A stretch of DNA of 64,000 nucleotides from JARFQH01 sp041299015 (GTDB lineage Bacteria > Desulfobacterota > Desulfobacteria > Desulfobacterales > SG8-13): assembly GCA_041299015.1 (NCBI GenBank), contig JBFYWB010000054.1, positions 1 to 64,000 of the forward strand, given 5' to 3'. Each line of letters begins with the position of its first letter. Positions within the stretch are counted from its first letter, which is position 1. Below the pieces are notes generated by a model. That model did not search any database, was not told the origin of the DNA, and saw only the letters and a program-made list of their open reading frames with translations. The translations under genes and the position numbers were made by a program. Shown in pieces: positions 7,739 through 16,394 of this stretch.

Positions 7739-9310
7739 TCAGAGCCGGATGTCAACTTTGCCCTGCAGGAATTTCTTGACAGCGCCAATCGGTACTTCAC
7801 GGCGGTGAAAGATGCCCGCCGCAAGGGCCGATTCGGCCTCGGTTCTGGTAAAAACCTCGAGAAAATGCTCCGTGCGACCGGCTCCGCTGGAGGCGATAAC
7901 CGGAATCGAGACTGCTTTCTTGACCGCATTGATCAGCTCGATGTCGAATCCAAGCCGGGTGCCGTCTCGATCGATGCAGTTCAACAGGATTTCACCGGCT
8001 CCCAGATTTTCACAGGCCTGCGCGAGGGTCACGGCGTCCACATCCCGTCCTTCCCGGCCGCCTTTGATGGTGCATTGGTACCAGCAATAGCGTTCACCCC
8101 TGGGCGACGGCAGGCTTGTTTGAATGACCGGGTGTCTGACCGCATCCGGGGATGAGACATATACCCTGCGCGGGTCGATGGAGACGACGACCGCTTGGTT
8201 GCCGTAAACGCGGGCAATCTCTTCGATGGCGCTGCGCCCGGATTTAACGCCGGTCTTCAGATATTCTTCCACGACCACGACCGCGTCACTGCCGATGGAG
8301 ACCTTGTCGGCCCCGGAGCGGAAATACTCCGCCGCAACCTCGAGCGCTGTGTAGGGGCGCCCGTTCGTGTCCGTATAGTTTCTGATGCCGCCCCCGATGG
8401 TCAGCGGCACGAAAACGTTTCGTGAGGTCTGTTTCAGCACCTCGAGCATCGGCATGTCTTCTAAAGGGAAATCCCTGAACCCGGTGATGTTGAGGAAAGT
8501 GATCTCGTCGGCGCCTTCCTCATAGTAGCGACCGGCCAGTTCGACCGGCCGACCGAGATTGCGGACGGCACCCTCTTCGCGCACATCGTACCGGTCACCC
8601 TTAGTGACCACAAGATCGCCCTGATCGTTTGAACGGACATCCAGGCAGGCGATAATCCGCTTGGCCAGGCGGGTCTGATGTGAGGATTGAGCGGGAAGCG
8701 ACGGGCGCGAATCGTTTTTTAAAAAGTTACCAAGGAGGCGCAGTCCGGCGCGGCCGCTCTTTTCCGGATGAAACTGGGTGGCGACGATGTTCCCCTTTTG
8801 AATTCCGCTGACAAACCGGTGGCCGTAATCGGTGGTGGTCAGGACGACCGATGTGTCCCGCGGCGCGACGTAAAAAGAGTGGACGAAATAGAATTTTTCG
8901 TTGCCCGCGAGTCCATCAAAAATCGGCGATGGTTGGTTGATGATCAGGCCGTTCCAGCCGATGTGCGGAACGGCCAGATCGAGGGTGAACCGTTTCACCA
9001 CCCCCGGAATGACCGCCAAGCCTTCGCAACCAGGAGCCTCCTGACTGGTTTCGAAGAGTGCCTGCAAGCCCAGGCAGATCCCCAGAAAGGGTCGCTGTGA
9101 ATTAAGATAGGCTTTCAGCGGTTCCACGAGGCCCTTGCTGTGCAGGATATGCATCATGTTGCCGAAAGCCCCCACCCCCGGGAATACCAATTTTTCGGCC
9201 GCAAGAATGTCAGCGCCCGTTGAGACGATTTTGACCGTTTGCCCCAGGCTTTCAATGGCGTTAATGACGCTGCGAACGTTGCCGGCGCCGTAATCGAGCA
9301 GTGTTATCAT
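7739..9310 (-). CDS. hisHF: imidazole glycerol phosphate synthase, fused HisH-HisF
   Basis: 523-residue bifunctional enzyme of histidine biosynthesis. The N-terminal class-I glutaminase (HisH, about 1-205) shows the nucleophile in GICLGLQALFE and the His/Glu pair in ATQFHPEKSG. After a short linker the HisF (beta/alpha)8 cyclase (about 215-520) starts RLAKRIIACLDV and has LTIGGGIRNY, VSIGSDAV, LLNCIDRDGT and PVIASSGAG. Ammonia released by the glutaminase domain converts PRFAR to IGP and AICAR. The order HisH then HisF, and the long insertion around RRVYV...RGERYCWYQCTIKG, resemble the eukaryotic HIS7 fusion rather than separate bacterial subunits. ATG start with aaaggg about 9 bases upstream. 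No other his genes are nearby. Confidence 0.93.
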   Translation of the reverse strand: MITLLDYGAGNVRSVINAIESLGQTVKIVSTGADILAAEKLVFPGVGAFGNMMHILHSKGLVEPLKAYLNSQRPFLGICLGLQALFETSQEAPGCEGLAVIPGVVKRFTLDLAVPHIGWNGLIINQPSPIFDGLAGNEKFYFVHSFYVAPRDTSVVLTTTDYGHRFVSGIQKGNIVATQFHPEKSGRAGLRLLGNFLKNDSRPSLPAQSSHQTRLAKRIIACLDVRSNDQGDLVVTKGDRYDVREEGAVRNLGRPVELAGRYYEEGADEITFLNITGFRDFPLEDMPMLEVLKQTSRNVFVPLTIGGGIRNYTDTNGRPYTALEVAAEYFRSGADKVSIGSDAVVVVEEYLKTGVKSGRSAIEEIARVYGNQAVVVSIDPRRVYVSSPDAVRHPVIQTSLPSPRGERYCWYQCTIKGGREGRDVDAVTLAQACENLGAGEILLNCIDRDGTRLGFDIELINAVKKAVSIPVIASSGAGRTEHFLEVFTRTEAESALAAGIFHRREVPIGAVKKFLQGKVDIRL

Positions 9311-9402
9311 ATGAAGTTACCCTTTAAGGCCACCATCTTGAGAACCAGAATCGCCGCTTCAAACGGCTCGGCAAAGCCGCCGGCACCACACCAAAATGAC
9401 AT
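9307..9402 (-). CDS. possible small ORF overlapping the hisHF start
   Basis: A 31-codon frame from ATG 9402 ends in a TGA that overlaps the hisHF ATG (ATGA), an arrangement typical of translational coupling. The peptide begins MSFWCGAGGF and ends ALKGNFI; it is not recognised and has no clear ribosome-binding site. It could be chance. The rest of the interval up to 9694 shows only short inverted repeats such as accaaaa...ttttggt near 9391-9418. Confidence 0.25.
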   Translation of the reverse strand: MSFWCGAGGFAEPFEAAILVLKMVALKGNFI

Positions 9403-9694
9403 CAAAACCAGTTTTGGTCAATCTCTTGGATAAAACCGCTCAAGAGGCCCGTTTGAGACCGTTGTCAGCTCCGTTTTGGGTTTGTCCAGCCGCGCGGTTA
9501 TGGTCTTGCGCGTTTTCTCATGATTGGGCACGGGTCGATGGAAGAGGCCGGCTTTCGGAAAACCGCCATGTCGCGCGCGTACCGGTTGCCAATTCAAAAC
9601 GAGGCTGCAATTGAGCCGTTACGGCAATTGTGTTATGAATCTTTTTGATCGGTTTTAATAGAGTCAGTTTAACTTTTTAATTGGCGGCCCTGCC

Positions 9695-11164
9695 GTGACG
9701 GTCGACGCCTTTATCTGCCGGTGTATCAGCGATACCCTCGATGGGTTGCGCGGCGGATTGTCCCTCTTTTCCGGCCCAAGCCGCGCCGCCGTGATATTCA
9801 CCATTACACCCGACGCCCCGGTCCTTGTCTGTGATCCCCAAAACCTCCTGCGGGGTCACGAGCCCAGATTCAAAGAACTTTACCTGGACAGCGATCAGTG
9901 GCGCCGCAACATCTCCATCAGCAGGGACAAAAACAGGTTTAGCTACATACTGCCGGAAAAAAACCTTCAACTGGCTGGTCTCATATCCTGCGGCGGACGC
10001 TCCAGTTCGGTGTTTTTCCAAATGTGGTTCACCGATCACCATCCGGACATGTGTTCCATCGGGCCGACCGAGCGCTGGCTGGAACACGCGGCCTGGCGTT
10101 TTTCCCACGATATGGCCAACGATAAAGAACTATATACCGGGATATCGGGCAATTTCCTGCGCGAATTCGCCAGCCACGCTGTGCACGACTACATCGTCGA
10201 CCGGATGAATGTCATCTTGGGGTGGGACAGCCAGCTGCGGATTTACCCGGTTCTTGAAGCGGTGCTCGGGATTTCGCGGACGCGTGAAGAACAGAAGATG
10301 CCCAGAGGTGAACTGGTATTCGTGGAACGACCGCTGTTGGGAAGCATCGACTATCTGGCACGATTTCCGGAATTGGAGCAACCCTTGCTCGACAACTTCA
10401 AGCATGTCCGTAAGATGCTCCAGGCGGTGGAAGATTCCGGTCGTCAACTCGTTTCAGATGGAAAGAGCATCGTCGGCATTATCGCCGGCGGCAGGCTGCC
10501 GCCTTTTTCGGTCACGGCAGATTTCAGAGGCGGTTTCGGCTTCCTCAGAATCAATGCGGAAGAGGTGTGCAGCTTTTCCGACGGCAGCTTCAAATCAACC
10601 ACCCGCAAGGCCAAGCTGGTTCAATTGGAGGAGGCCCTGCTCGAAGCAAAACTCGACCCCCAGATCGGCAACCATCTGTTTAAAACAACGGCCGCCTTGG
10701 TCCATGCCGCCGAAGAGTCGAAATCCGGTTGTACACTGGTCATCGACCTCAACGATAAACCGGTTGTCATCTCCGGTCAGAAACTGGCCGAGCCGCTCGA
10801 TCTCCAGCAACCACACATACTGGAACTGGCGAAATCGCTGTCCAAAGTGGACGGCGCCCTTCACATCGGTAAGGACCTGCATCTGCACGGATTTGCATGT
10901 CTGCTCGATGGTCGGGCGATACCGGGAGAGGATCGCGCGCGTGGGGCACGGTTCAACTCGGCCTTGCGGTTTACGGCCGAGCGGCCGGACCTCCTTGTGG
11001 TGGTGGTGTCGGTCGATCGGCCGGTTGCCGTTATCCAGGAAGGGGTTGAAGTCAGCGCCCAGTGCCAGTGGGTGCCCCTCACGAGTTGTCTATTCCGCCC
11101 ATTGGCTCTCGATGCCTGGATTGGCGGGAATAAATCCGGAATTCTTCTTTCAGGAGCGGCCTGA
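9695..11164 (+). CDS. DAC (DisA_N-like) diadenylate cyclase domain protein
   Basis: 489-residue protein with a C-terminal diadenylate cyclase-like domain (about residues 335-480). The DAC motif DGA is at 386-388 (KVDGALHIGKDLHLHGFACL), followed by a GARFNSALRF segment with Arg419 at the position of the RHR motif (here RFN) and the strand PDLLVVVVSVDRPVAVIQEG, which matches the VIVVSEETG strand of CdaA/DisA. Known family members condense two ATP to c-di-AMP. The N-terminal about 300 residues are not recognised and may be a sensor domain of the kind reported fused to non-canonical DACs. Because RHR is altered, activity or product may differ. GTG start with a weak ribosome-binding site. Convergent with rubrerythrin. 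Confidence 0.7.
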   Translation: MTVDAFICRCISDTLDGLRGGLSLFSGPSRAAVIFTITPDAPVLVCDPQNLLRGHEPRFKELYLDSDQWRRNISISRDKNRFSYILPEKNLQLAGLISCGGRSSSVFFQMWFTDHHPDMCSIGPTERWLEHAAWRFSHDMANDKELYTGISGNFLREFASHAVHDYIVDRMNVILGWDSQLRIYPVLEAVLGISRTREEQKMPRGELVFVERPLLGSIDYLARFPELEQPLLDNFKHVRKMLQAVEDSGRQLVSDGKSIVGIIAGGRLPPFSVTADFRGGFGFLRINAEEVCSFSDGSFKSTTRKAKLVQLEEALLEAKLDPQIGNHLFKTTAALVHAAEESKSGCTLVIDLNDKPVVISGQKLAEPLDLQQPHILELAKSLSKVDGALHIGKDLHLHGFACLLDGRAIPGEDRARGARFNSALRFTAERPDLLVVVVSVDRPVAVIQEGVEVSAQCQWVPLTSCLFRPLALDAWIGGNKSGILLSGAA

Positions 11165-11220
11165 AGCTTCCGGGTGCTCGGTGGGGCATACCCGCGCAGG
11201 TTTCATATCCGATCGAAACC

Positions 11221-11796
11221 TCAATAGTTTTCGGCCAGCAGTTCAAAATAAGCCCGCGGATGGTCGCAGGAGGGGCAGATCTCCGGTGCCTCGGCGGCCT
11301 CGATCACGCGACCGCAGTTGCGGCACTTCCATAAAGCGGTCTGGGGCCTATTGAAGACGGTGGCCGCCTGGACGGCTTCAATCAACTTGTTGTAACGGCG
11401 TTCGTGCCACTTTTCGACCTCCCCGATCTCTGTGAAGGCCCGTGCCGCGTCCTTAAACCCCTCCTGTTCGGCCACATCGGCAAATCCCGTGTACAGGGTC
11501 GTCCACTCCATGCGTTCTCCGGCGGCGGCGGCCTTTAATTGCGCGAGGGTACCGCCGATCACACCGGCCGGGTAGCTTGCCGTGATGGTGGCCTCGCCGC
11601 CCTGCAGTTGACGAAAAAAAACCTTGGCATGTTCAAGTTCATTGTCGGCGGTTTCCATGAAAATGGCACTGATTTGTTCGAAGCCCTCTTTCTTGGCAAT
11701 TTTTGCCGCCATGGCGTAGCGATTGCGCGCTTGGGACTCGCCGGCGAATGCCGCCAGCAAATTGTGTTCGGTTTTTGATCCTTTCAAAGATGCCAC
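11221..11796 (-). CDS. rbr: rubrerythrin
   Basis: 191-residue non-heme iron peroxidase that reduces H2O2 in anaerobes with electrons from rubredoxin. The N-terminal four-helix diiron domain shows NLLAAFAGESQARNRY, the ETADNELEHAK helix and the second Glu-rich pair EIGEVEKWHERRY. The C-terminal rubredoxin-like domain has CRNCG and CPSCDHP. Length is typical. The ATG follows a strong aaggagg. The rubredoxin gene and a flavoprotein lie 2 kb away on the same strand, consistent with an oxidative-stress neighbourhood but not a single tight operon. Confidence 0.96.
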   Translation of the reverse strand: MASLKGSKTEHNLLAAFAGESQARNRYAMAAKIAKKEGFEQISAIFMETADNELEHAKVFFRQLQGGEATITASYPAGVIGGTLAQLKAAAAGERMEWTTLYTGFADVAEQEGFKDAARAFTEIGEVEKWHERRYNKLIEAVQAATVFNRPQTALWKCRNCGRVIEAAEAPEICPSCDHPRAYFELLAENY

Positions 11797-12040
11797 CTTA
11801 GCCTCCTTTCGTTTCCGGCCTTTTTAAAGAAATGATAGCCCGATAATGACGGTTGCAATGGAATGTCGTTTGAATTTTTGGGGATCTTAGGCAATTGAAC
11901 CTTTGATGTCAAGGTTTAGCGATGGCACCGGTCCGTTTCTGGCGCTAAAGAATCCTGCCGAAATGTCGGCAAGATTTGGGTTCATGGCCATTTACGGCAT
12001 GAGGCCGCGCATCTTTGGCGTTGGATTGTCATAGGTGTCA

Positions 12041-12469
12041 TCATCGGGTGCAGCTGCCTTTGTTTTGAAGCCAGCGGATGGCTTCCACCGCTTCTGACCG
12101 GTCGAAATAGCCGATATCGATCCCTGCGAAGAGACCAAACAAACCGACGCTGGTTCTTTCCCAGGCCTTGCTGCCGATGATGGCGACCCGTTCGATGTGT
12201 TCGCCGTGCAATCGGAGGAAGTGAAGGCTTTCGAAGAGAATTTCCGGACTGCGCGCCGGCATTCGTGTATCAATGGACAACAACAGCCGGATTCTGCCCC
12301 CGGCAGCGGCAATGCTTTCCTGTAACTGACGGCTCAGGTCGCGGGTCTGACGGTCGAGCATGCGGTCGAAGAGCTTGACCGTGACGATATCACCGAGCCG
12401 TTGAATCGGATTTTTTCCCACATCGATTTTCCTGCACCACTCAACACACTGTTTTGTTAAAATAGCCAC
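12041..12469 (-). CDS. SpoIIAA-like/STAS-fold protein
   Basis: 142-residue protein resembling the SpoIIAA-like (STAS/SEC14) family: a beta-alpha pattern with RIRLLLSIDTRM, then LHGEHIERVAIIGSKAWE and the closing YFDRSEAVEAIRWLQNKG, which is the usual C-terminal signature of that family. These small cytosolic proteins are thought to bind lipophilic ligands or act in anti-anti-sigma-like switching; no specific role can be given. The start is GTG with no clear ribosome-binding site, so the true start may be a little further in. It lies 55 bases downstream of the flavoprotein gene on the same strand. Confidence 0.6.
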   Translation of the reverse strand: MAILTKQCVEWCRKIDVGKNPIQRLGDIVTVKLFDRMLDRQTRDLSRQLQESIAAAGGRIRLLLSIDTRMPARSPEILFESLHFLRLHGEHIERVAIIGSKAWERTSVGLFGLFAGIDIGYFDRSEAVEAIRWLQNKGSCTR

Positions 12470-12524
12470 GGGTTATCGTCAAATCGGTCTGCGAAGCGGT
12501 GCCTGTTGTAAGGGCGTTCGCCGC

Positions 12525-13709
12525 TCAGTGCCGTGGTCCGAGCACCTTGAGAAGATGCCGTCCTGCATTGCGGGCACCAATGATGTTGCGGGCGCAAGGC
12601 CCGAGCTGAAGTTCGGCCAAAGGGCCGGTAACGAAGATGTTCGCGGACCAGCGTAAATCTTCTCCGATGATCGGATAGCCGCAGGGCCCGCATTTTAATC
12701 CGAACTCTTTGCCAACCTGGTCGATAAAATTTCCGCCCGGCCGCTTGGAATGAAAGCCGGTCGCCAGAACAACGGCATCGGCCCGAACCGTTCCGCCATC
12801 TGTATCCAGGCGAATGCGATGACCCTCCCGCTGCGCGCTGCGGATGCGGGCCTTTTGGAAGCGCAGGCGCATCGCGGCGAGGGCGCTACGGAACTCTTGG
12901 ATAACCTCAGCAGGCAAGCTGCCGATGACGCGCGACCTGTCGACGGTTTCTCGCCGGGTGCCGAAATCCTGCCGGTAAAATTCACGCAGGCATTTCGGGC
13001 CGATCCAACAAGGATCGAAATCGTACTGACTTTCGCGCAGGTCGTGCCGGGAAACGAGCCGAACAGTGCCGTCCAGCCTTTTGGAGAGCATCAGCGCCGT
13101 CTGCACGGCGGATAGTCCACCGCCGACAACGACCACGCTTTTAAAGGCATCAGGGATATCGGACGACCGAAATTCCTGATCGAAGACGTGATCGATTCGC
13201 GCGCCGGCCTGTTTCAGGCGGCGTGCCCAGGAAGGCCAGCACGGTTGCTCGCCCAATCCGAGAGCCAGGATGACATTGCGGGTATCGATGCGACCAGCCG
13301 AGGTTTCAGCGGTTATTGACTGGCGGTTTTTATGCAGTGCCAAGGCACGGCCGGTGATCCGCAAATCTGACAGTCGGGAATTTCGGATGACATGTGCACA
13401 GTGCTTCTGAAACAGGGCCAGCGAAGGACGGTTGTATGGCGGTATGAAATGGGCCATCTGCCTTGAGGCTAAGGCCAAAGGCTTGGCAAACCGATACAAG
13501 GAAAGAACGGGAATATCAATATGGTGAGTTGCCGGCGAGCGCAGAAAGTGCATACCGCAATTGCGCGTGTTCCGGTTCCAGGTCGCCAGGGGAGTCTCGT
13601 AAGGATCGAGAACGCACACATTCTCCCGTTCTATACCGCACTGCTGCACCAGCAGGTGAGAAAGGTATGTCCCTTGTATTCCGCCGCCGATAATCAACCA
13701 TGCAACCAT
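12525..13709 (-). CDS. FAD/NAD(P)-binding oxidoreductase
   Basis: 394-residue flavoprotein with two Rossmann motifs: the FAD site at the N-terminus (WLIIGGGIQGTYLS) and the NAD(P) site near the middle (VVVVGGGLSAVQTALMLS), plus the late VVLATGFHS motif common to flavin monooxygenases and lysine/ornithine N-hydroxylase-like proteins. Substrate unknown. I place the start at the ATG at 13707-13709 because the FAD motif then begins at residue 4; a TTG 12 codons upstream would overlap the rubredoxin stop. Rubredoxin lies directly upstream on the same strand, so electron transfer between the two is plausible. Confidence 0.75.
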   Translation of the reverse strand: MVAWLIIGGGIQGTYLSHLLVQQCGIERENVCVLDPYETPLATWNRNTRNCGMHFLRSPATHHIDIPVLSLYRFAKPLALASRQMAHFIPPYNRPSLALFQKHCAHVIRNSRLSDLRITGRALALHKNRQSITAETSAGRIDTRNVILALGLGEQPCWPSWARRLKQAGARIDHVFDQEFRSSDIPDAFKSVVVVGGGLSAVQTALMLSKRLDGTVRLVSRHDLRESQYDFDPCWIGPKCLREFYRQDFGTRRETVDRSRVIGSLPAEVIQEFRSALAAMRLRFQKARIRSAQREGHRIRLDTDGGTVRADAVVLATGFHSKRPGGNFIDQVGKEFGLKCGPCGYPIIGEDLRWSANIFVTGPLAELQLGPCARNIIGARNAGRHLLKVLGPRH

Positions 13710-13741
13710 GGCAACGTCTCTGTCAGGGAGGGCATGTGAAC

Positions 13742-13900
13742 TCAATCGAGTTTTTCAAAAAACTCCTTTTCGGCCCCGCATTTTGGGCAAACCCAGTGCT
13801 CGGGTAGATCTTCGAACGCTGTTCCGACTTGGATACCACTCTCAAAATCACCTTCCTCCGGATCGTAAATGTAGCCACAGGGACATTCCCACTTGTCCAT
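13742..13900 (-). CDS. rubredoxin
   Basis: 52-residue iron protein, read directly from the minus strand (ATG 13898-13900, stop 13742-13744). It has the two Fe(Cys)4 half-sites CPCGYIYDP and VCPKCGAEK, with the usual spacing of the family and conserved acidic/aromatic residues between them. The first site is CPCGY rather than the most common CxxCGY spelling, but still C-x-x-C when counted from the WEC cysteine. A strong aaggagg lies 6 bases upstream. Likely cotranscribed with the downstream flavoprotein, and a possible electron donor to the nearby rubrerythrin. Confidence 0.95.
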   Translation of the reverse strand: MDKWECPCGYIYDPEEGDFESGIQVGTAFEDLPEHWVCPKCGAEKEFFEKLD

Positions 13901-14421
13901 TTCAACCTCCTTGAGTCAAAACATGGGTCAGTAGCATTGCGCTCAACTTGTCGGGTAACACTGCTTTCCTGCCTTAGTACAGCGGCCGAAACATATTTGA
14001 AACACGGATAATTTGCGGCTCGACCGCTCATGTTTTACAAAAGCACAGGACATCGAATTGTATTAACCTAATTGATTGTCTATCCCTAAGCACAGAAATA
14101 CATGGCGTCAAGACTTTTTATGCCGGCAGGGTGCGAAAGCGAAAACCGAATTTTTTGGGGGCCGGTTTCGCAACGTGCCGCTCTAAGCCTGTCTCGCCGC
14201 CGTCCTCGTCAGGTCATTTGGTTTGATCGTAAAGGGGGTTGATTCGAAAAAAAGTGACATCGTGCAACGAAGACCGAATAGGAACGGTCATTTTACCGCA
14301 CATAATCCGGGCGGGCGGTTCTGTTGCGCCGGCATAATGATGGACGCATCGGTTCGCGGGATATCAAAACCAAATCATAGGCCGGCTTTTTTTCAGGAGA
14401 GCAGATGCTGCAGGGTAAATT
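13901..14421. other. intergenic region without supported genes
   Basis: About 520 bases. It should contain the rubredoxin promoter on the minus strand. An imperfect inverted repeat gcgaaaaccg...ccggtttcgc sits near 14138-14171, but its T-run is in the loop, so it is not a terminator. No ORF here has coding character. Confidence 0.4.
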
Positions 14422-14592
14422 TCAGCAGTGTCCCTTGATCAGGCACAGTTTCAGGAATTTTTTCTCTGCGGCCCGAAAGTCTTCCTCGGAGTAATGGTCG
14501 AGATTTTCTCGAATCCGAAACTTTTTTCTGTATCGGCTGATCAATTGTTTTGTGCCACTTTTTTCGCTGCGATCCATCCATTTTGATTCCAT
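14422..14592 (-). CDS. small basic hypothetical protein
   Basis: 56-residue frame from the ATG at 14590-14592, preceded by a gagagga-like ribosome-binding site. The peptide is rich in Lys, Arg and Glu (segments SRYRKKFRIRENLDHY and SEEDFRAAEKKFLKLCLIKG) and looks helical and soluble. A longer frame reaches 14832, but its upstream part has no start context. It is not recognised. Coding status is likely but unproven. Confidence 0.45.
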   Translation of the reverse strand: MESKWMDRSEKSGTKQLISRYRKKFRIRENLDHYSEEDFRAAEKKFLKLCLIKGHC

Positions 14593-14971
14593 GCTGTTTA
14601 TCCTCTCAACCGGTTGACCAGGCATTCGGTTGTGAAGCGTGGAAAGCGCTGAGAAATTGACCATTAAAACCGGGTCGGCTTGACGAGACGGACAATCAGG
14701 CAGCCGGAGAGTCGATTTTCCAGCCAGCGAACGGTGTTCCTGACAGAGCGCTTCAACTTGTTCATGTCGACCTCGATTTCGCGAGTTTTTAAAACGCTCA
14801 AAGCATGTTCCATGCCACTGTTGGTTTAACATAATTAATTAATAATATAATGAGGTTATGTTGACCTTAGTTTGCCGTGAGACAAACGATTATGAAGCCC
14901 GGACCACAGCAGTGTGAAAAGATACTCATATGAGCAGGTGGCGACGTAACCTCCCGCTCGCAGTTATTTCT
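14593..14971. other. intergenic region, AT-rich segment
   Basis: About 380 bases between mgtE and the small basic ORF. The stretch 14826-14860 is strongly AT-rich (ttaattaataatataat) and probably holds the promoter of the minus-strand small gene. No terminator hairpin for mgtE was identified. Confidence 0.35.
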
Positions 14972-16333
14972 TCAGGGATTAAAAATTTTCAAAAAGAGGA
15001 TGGCAATCTGGAAATAAAGGGTGATACCGACCGCATCGATGATGGTGGCAATAAAAGGACCGGCGGTCAGGGCCGGATCGAGCCTCATCCGCTTGAGCAG
15101 AAGCGGCATGAGTGCGCCGGCCAGGTTGGCCGTCAGCAGTGTGGCGAGCAGAGCCGTGGCCACGATGCAGCCGAGCATGATGTTGTTATCCTGCAGATAG
15201 ACACGGAAATAGGCCATTAAACCGAGGGCAAAGCCGAGGGCCAGCCCCATGAGGAGTTCACGGTTGAAGACCCGCAGGGCGTCCCGCGGGCAAATTTCTC
15301 CCAAGGCCAATGCCCGAACCACCATGGTGGCCGACTGCGTCCCGGCATTACCGCAAGTTCCGGTCACCAGCGGAATAAAAAACGCCAGGGCCACCATTTG
15401 GTGCAGAATGGCCGAATTCATTTCCATGACAGTGGTCGAGAGCAAAGAGGTGAACAGCAGGATGGCCAGCCAGCAAAATCGGTTCCAGAACAAACGGATC
15501 AGCGGACGTTTGAAGTACTGCTCATCGAAGGGGACAACGGCAGAAATACGCTGAAAGTCCTCGGTGCTCTCCGCTTCGATGATGTCGATGACATCGTCGA
15601 CCGTAATGATGCCAAGCAGGCGGTCCTCACGGTCGACCACCGGCAGGGCCAGGAAATCGTATTTCGAGATGATGGCGGCGACAGCTTCAACCTTCATGTC
15701 GTGTTTGACAGAGATGACATTGCCTTGCATGAGGGTATTGAGCAAGGCATTGGGCTTGGACATGATCAGGTCACGCAGTGAAATCATGCCCTGAAGGTGA
15801 CGGCTGTCATCGGTGATATAAATATAGTAGATGGTTTCCTTGTTCGGTGCCTGCAGGCGCAGACGCTCCAAAGCGGTACTGACGGATATATGCCCCGGAA
15901 GAAAAGCGTATTCCGTCGTCATCGCAGCCCCGGCGGTTCCTTCGACGAACTGCCACAGGCGCCTGATTTCATTGCGTTCGGCCTGTGCGATCAGCGGCAT
16001 GATTGCTTCACGGATATCGGTATCGACTTTTTTCAACAAATCGACGCGGTCGTCCGGGTCCATATTTTCGATAAACCGCAGCATGGTTTGGGCGTTACCG
16101 GTTTCCAGGCAGGCCTGCTGCGTTTCGAGAGAGAGCTGCTCAAAGGCTTCCATCGCGATGTGATTACCGATTTGCAGCAGTATTTCAGTGATAACTTCGG
16201 GCTTGAGGGCGGCATTCTCCAGGTTTTCGGCAATATCGGAGGGGTGCAAACCGCGCAGGGCAACGATATCGCGGTGAGTTGCGCTAACGGGCGACGGTTC
16301 GTTGGTTAGTCCGGAACAAAGGGCAGAAGTCAT
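14972..16333 (-). CDS. mgtE: MgtE magnesium transporter
   Basis: 453-residue Mg2+ channel/transporter. The order is that of the family: cytosolic MgtE N superhelical domain (about 25-130), a CBS pair (about 130-260; LPVVDREDRLLGIITVDDV), then five membrane helices (about 280-450). The pore region has VTGTCGNAGTQSATMVVRAL, and the last helix the conserved Asp in GPFIATIIDAVG. Channel gating by Mg2+ binding to the N and CBS domains is known for the family. The ribosome-binding site gaaggagg lies inside the right arm of a perfect 14-bp inverted repeat (16341-16380), and a 44-codon leader ORF ends 14 bases upstream of that hairpin, so expression is probably controlled at translation initiation. 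Confidence 0.95.
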   Translation of the reverse strand: MTSALCSGLTNEPSPVSATHRDIVALRGLHPSDIAENLENAALKPEVITEILLQIGNHIAMEAFEQLSLETQQACLETGNAQTMLRFIENMDPDDRVDLLKKVDTDIREAIMPLIAQAERNEIRRLWQFVEGTAGAAMTTEYAFLPGHISVSTALERLRLQAPNKETIYYIYITDDSRHLQGMISLRDLIMSKPNALLNTLMQGNVISVKHDMKVEAVAAIISKYDFLALPVVDREDRLLGIITVDDVIDIIEAESTEDFQRISAVVPFDEQYFKRPLIRLFWNRFCWLAILLFTSLLSTTVMEMNSAILHQMVALAFFIPLVTGTCGNAGTQSATMVVRALALGEICPRDALRVFNRELLMGLALGFALGLMAYFRVYLQDNNIMLGCIVATALLATLLTANLAGALMPLLLKRMRLDPALTAGPFIATIIDAVGITLYFQIAILFLKIFNP

Positions 16334-16340
16334 CGCACCT

Positions 16341-16380
16341 CCTTCACGTCTTGGCCCTCATACGGACCAAGACGTGAAGG
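16341..16380 (-). promoter_or_regulatory. 14-bp inverted repeat sequestering the mgtE ribosome-binding site
   Basis: CCTTCACGTCTTGG (16341-16354) and CCAAGACGTGAAGG (16367-16380) are perfect complements around a 12-base loop. In the mgtE mRNA the 3' arm ends ...GTGAAGG and is continued by AGGtgcgATG, so the hairpin buries most of the Shine-Dalgarno sequence. No T-run follows, so it is not a terminator. Confidence 0.8.
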
Positions 16381-16394
16381 GGCGAAGGCGCGCG

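Noticed and set aside
14138..14171. Imperfect inverted repeat gcgaaaaccg/ccggtttcgc
   Set aside because: The T-run is in the loop, no gene end is adjacent, and pairing needs a bulge.
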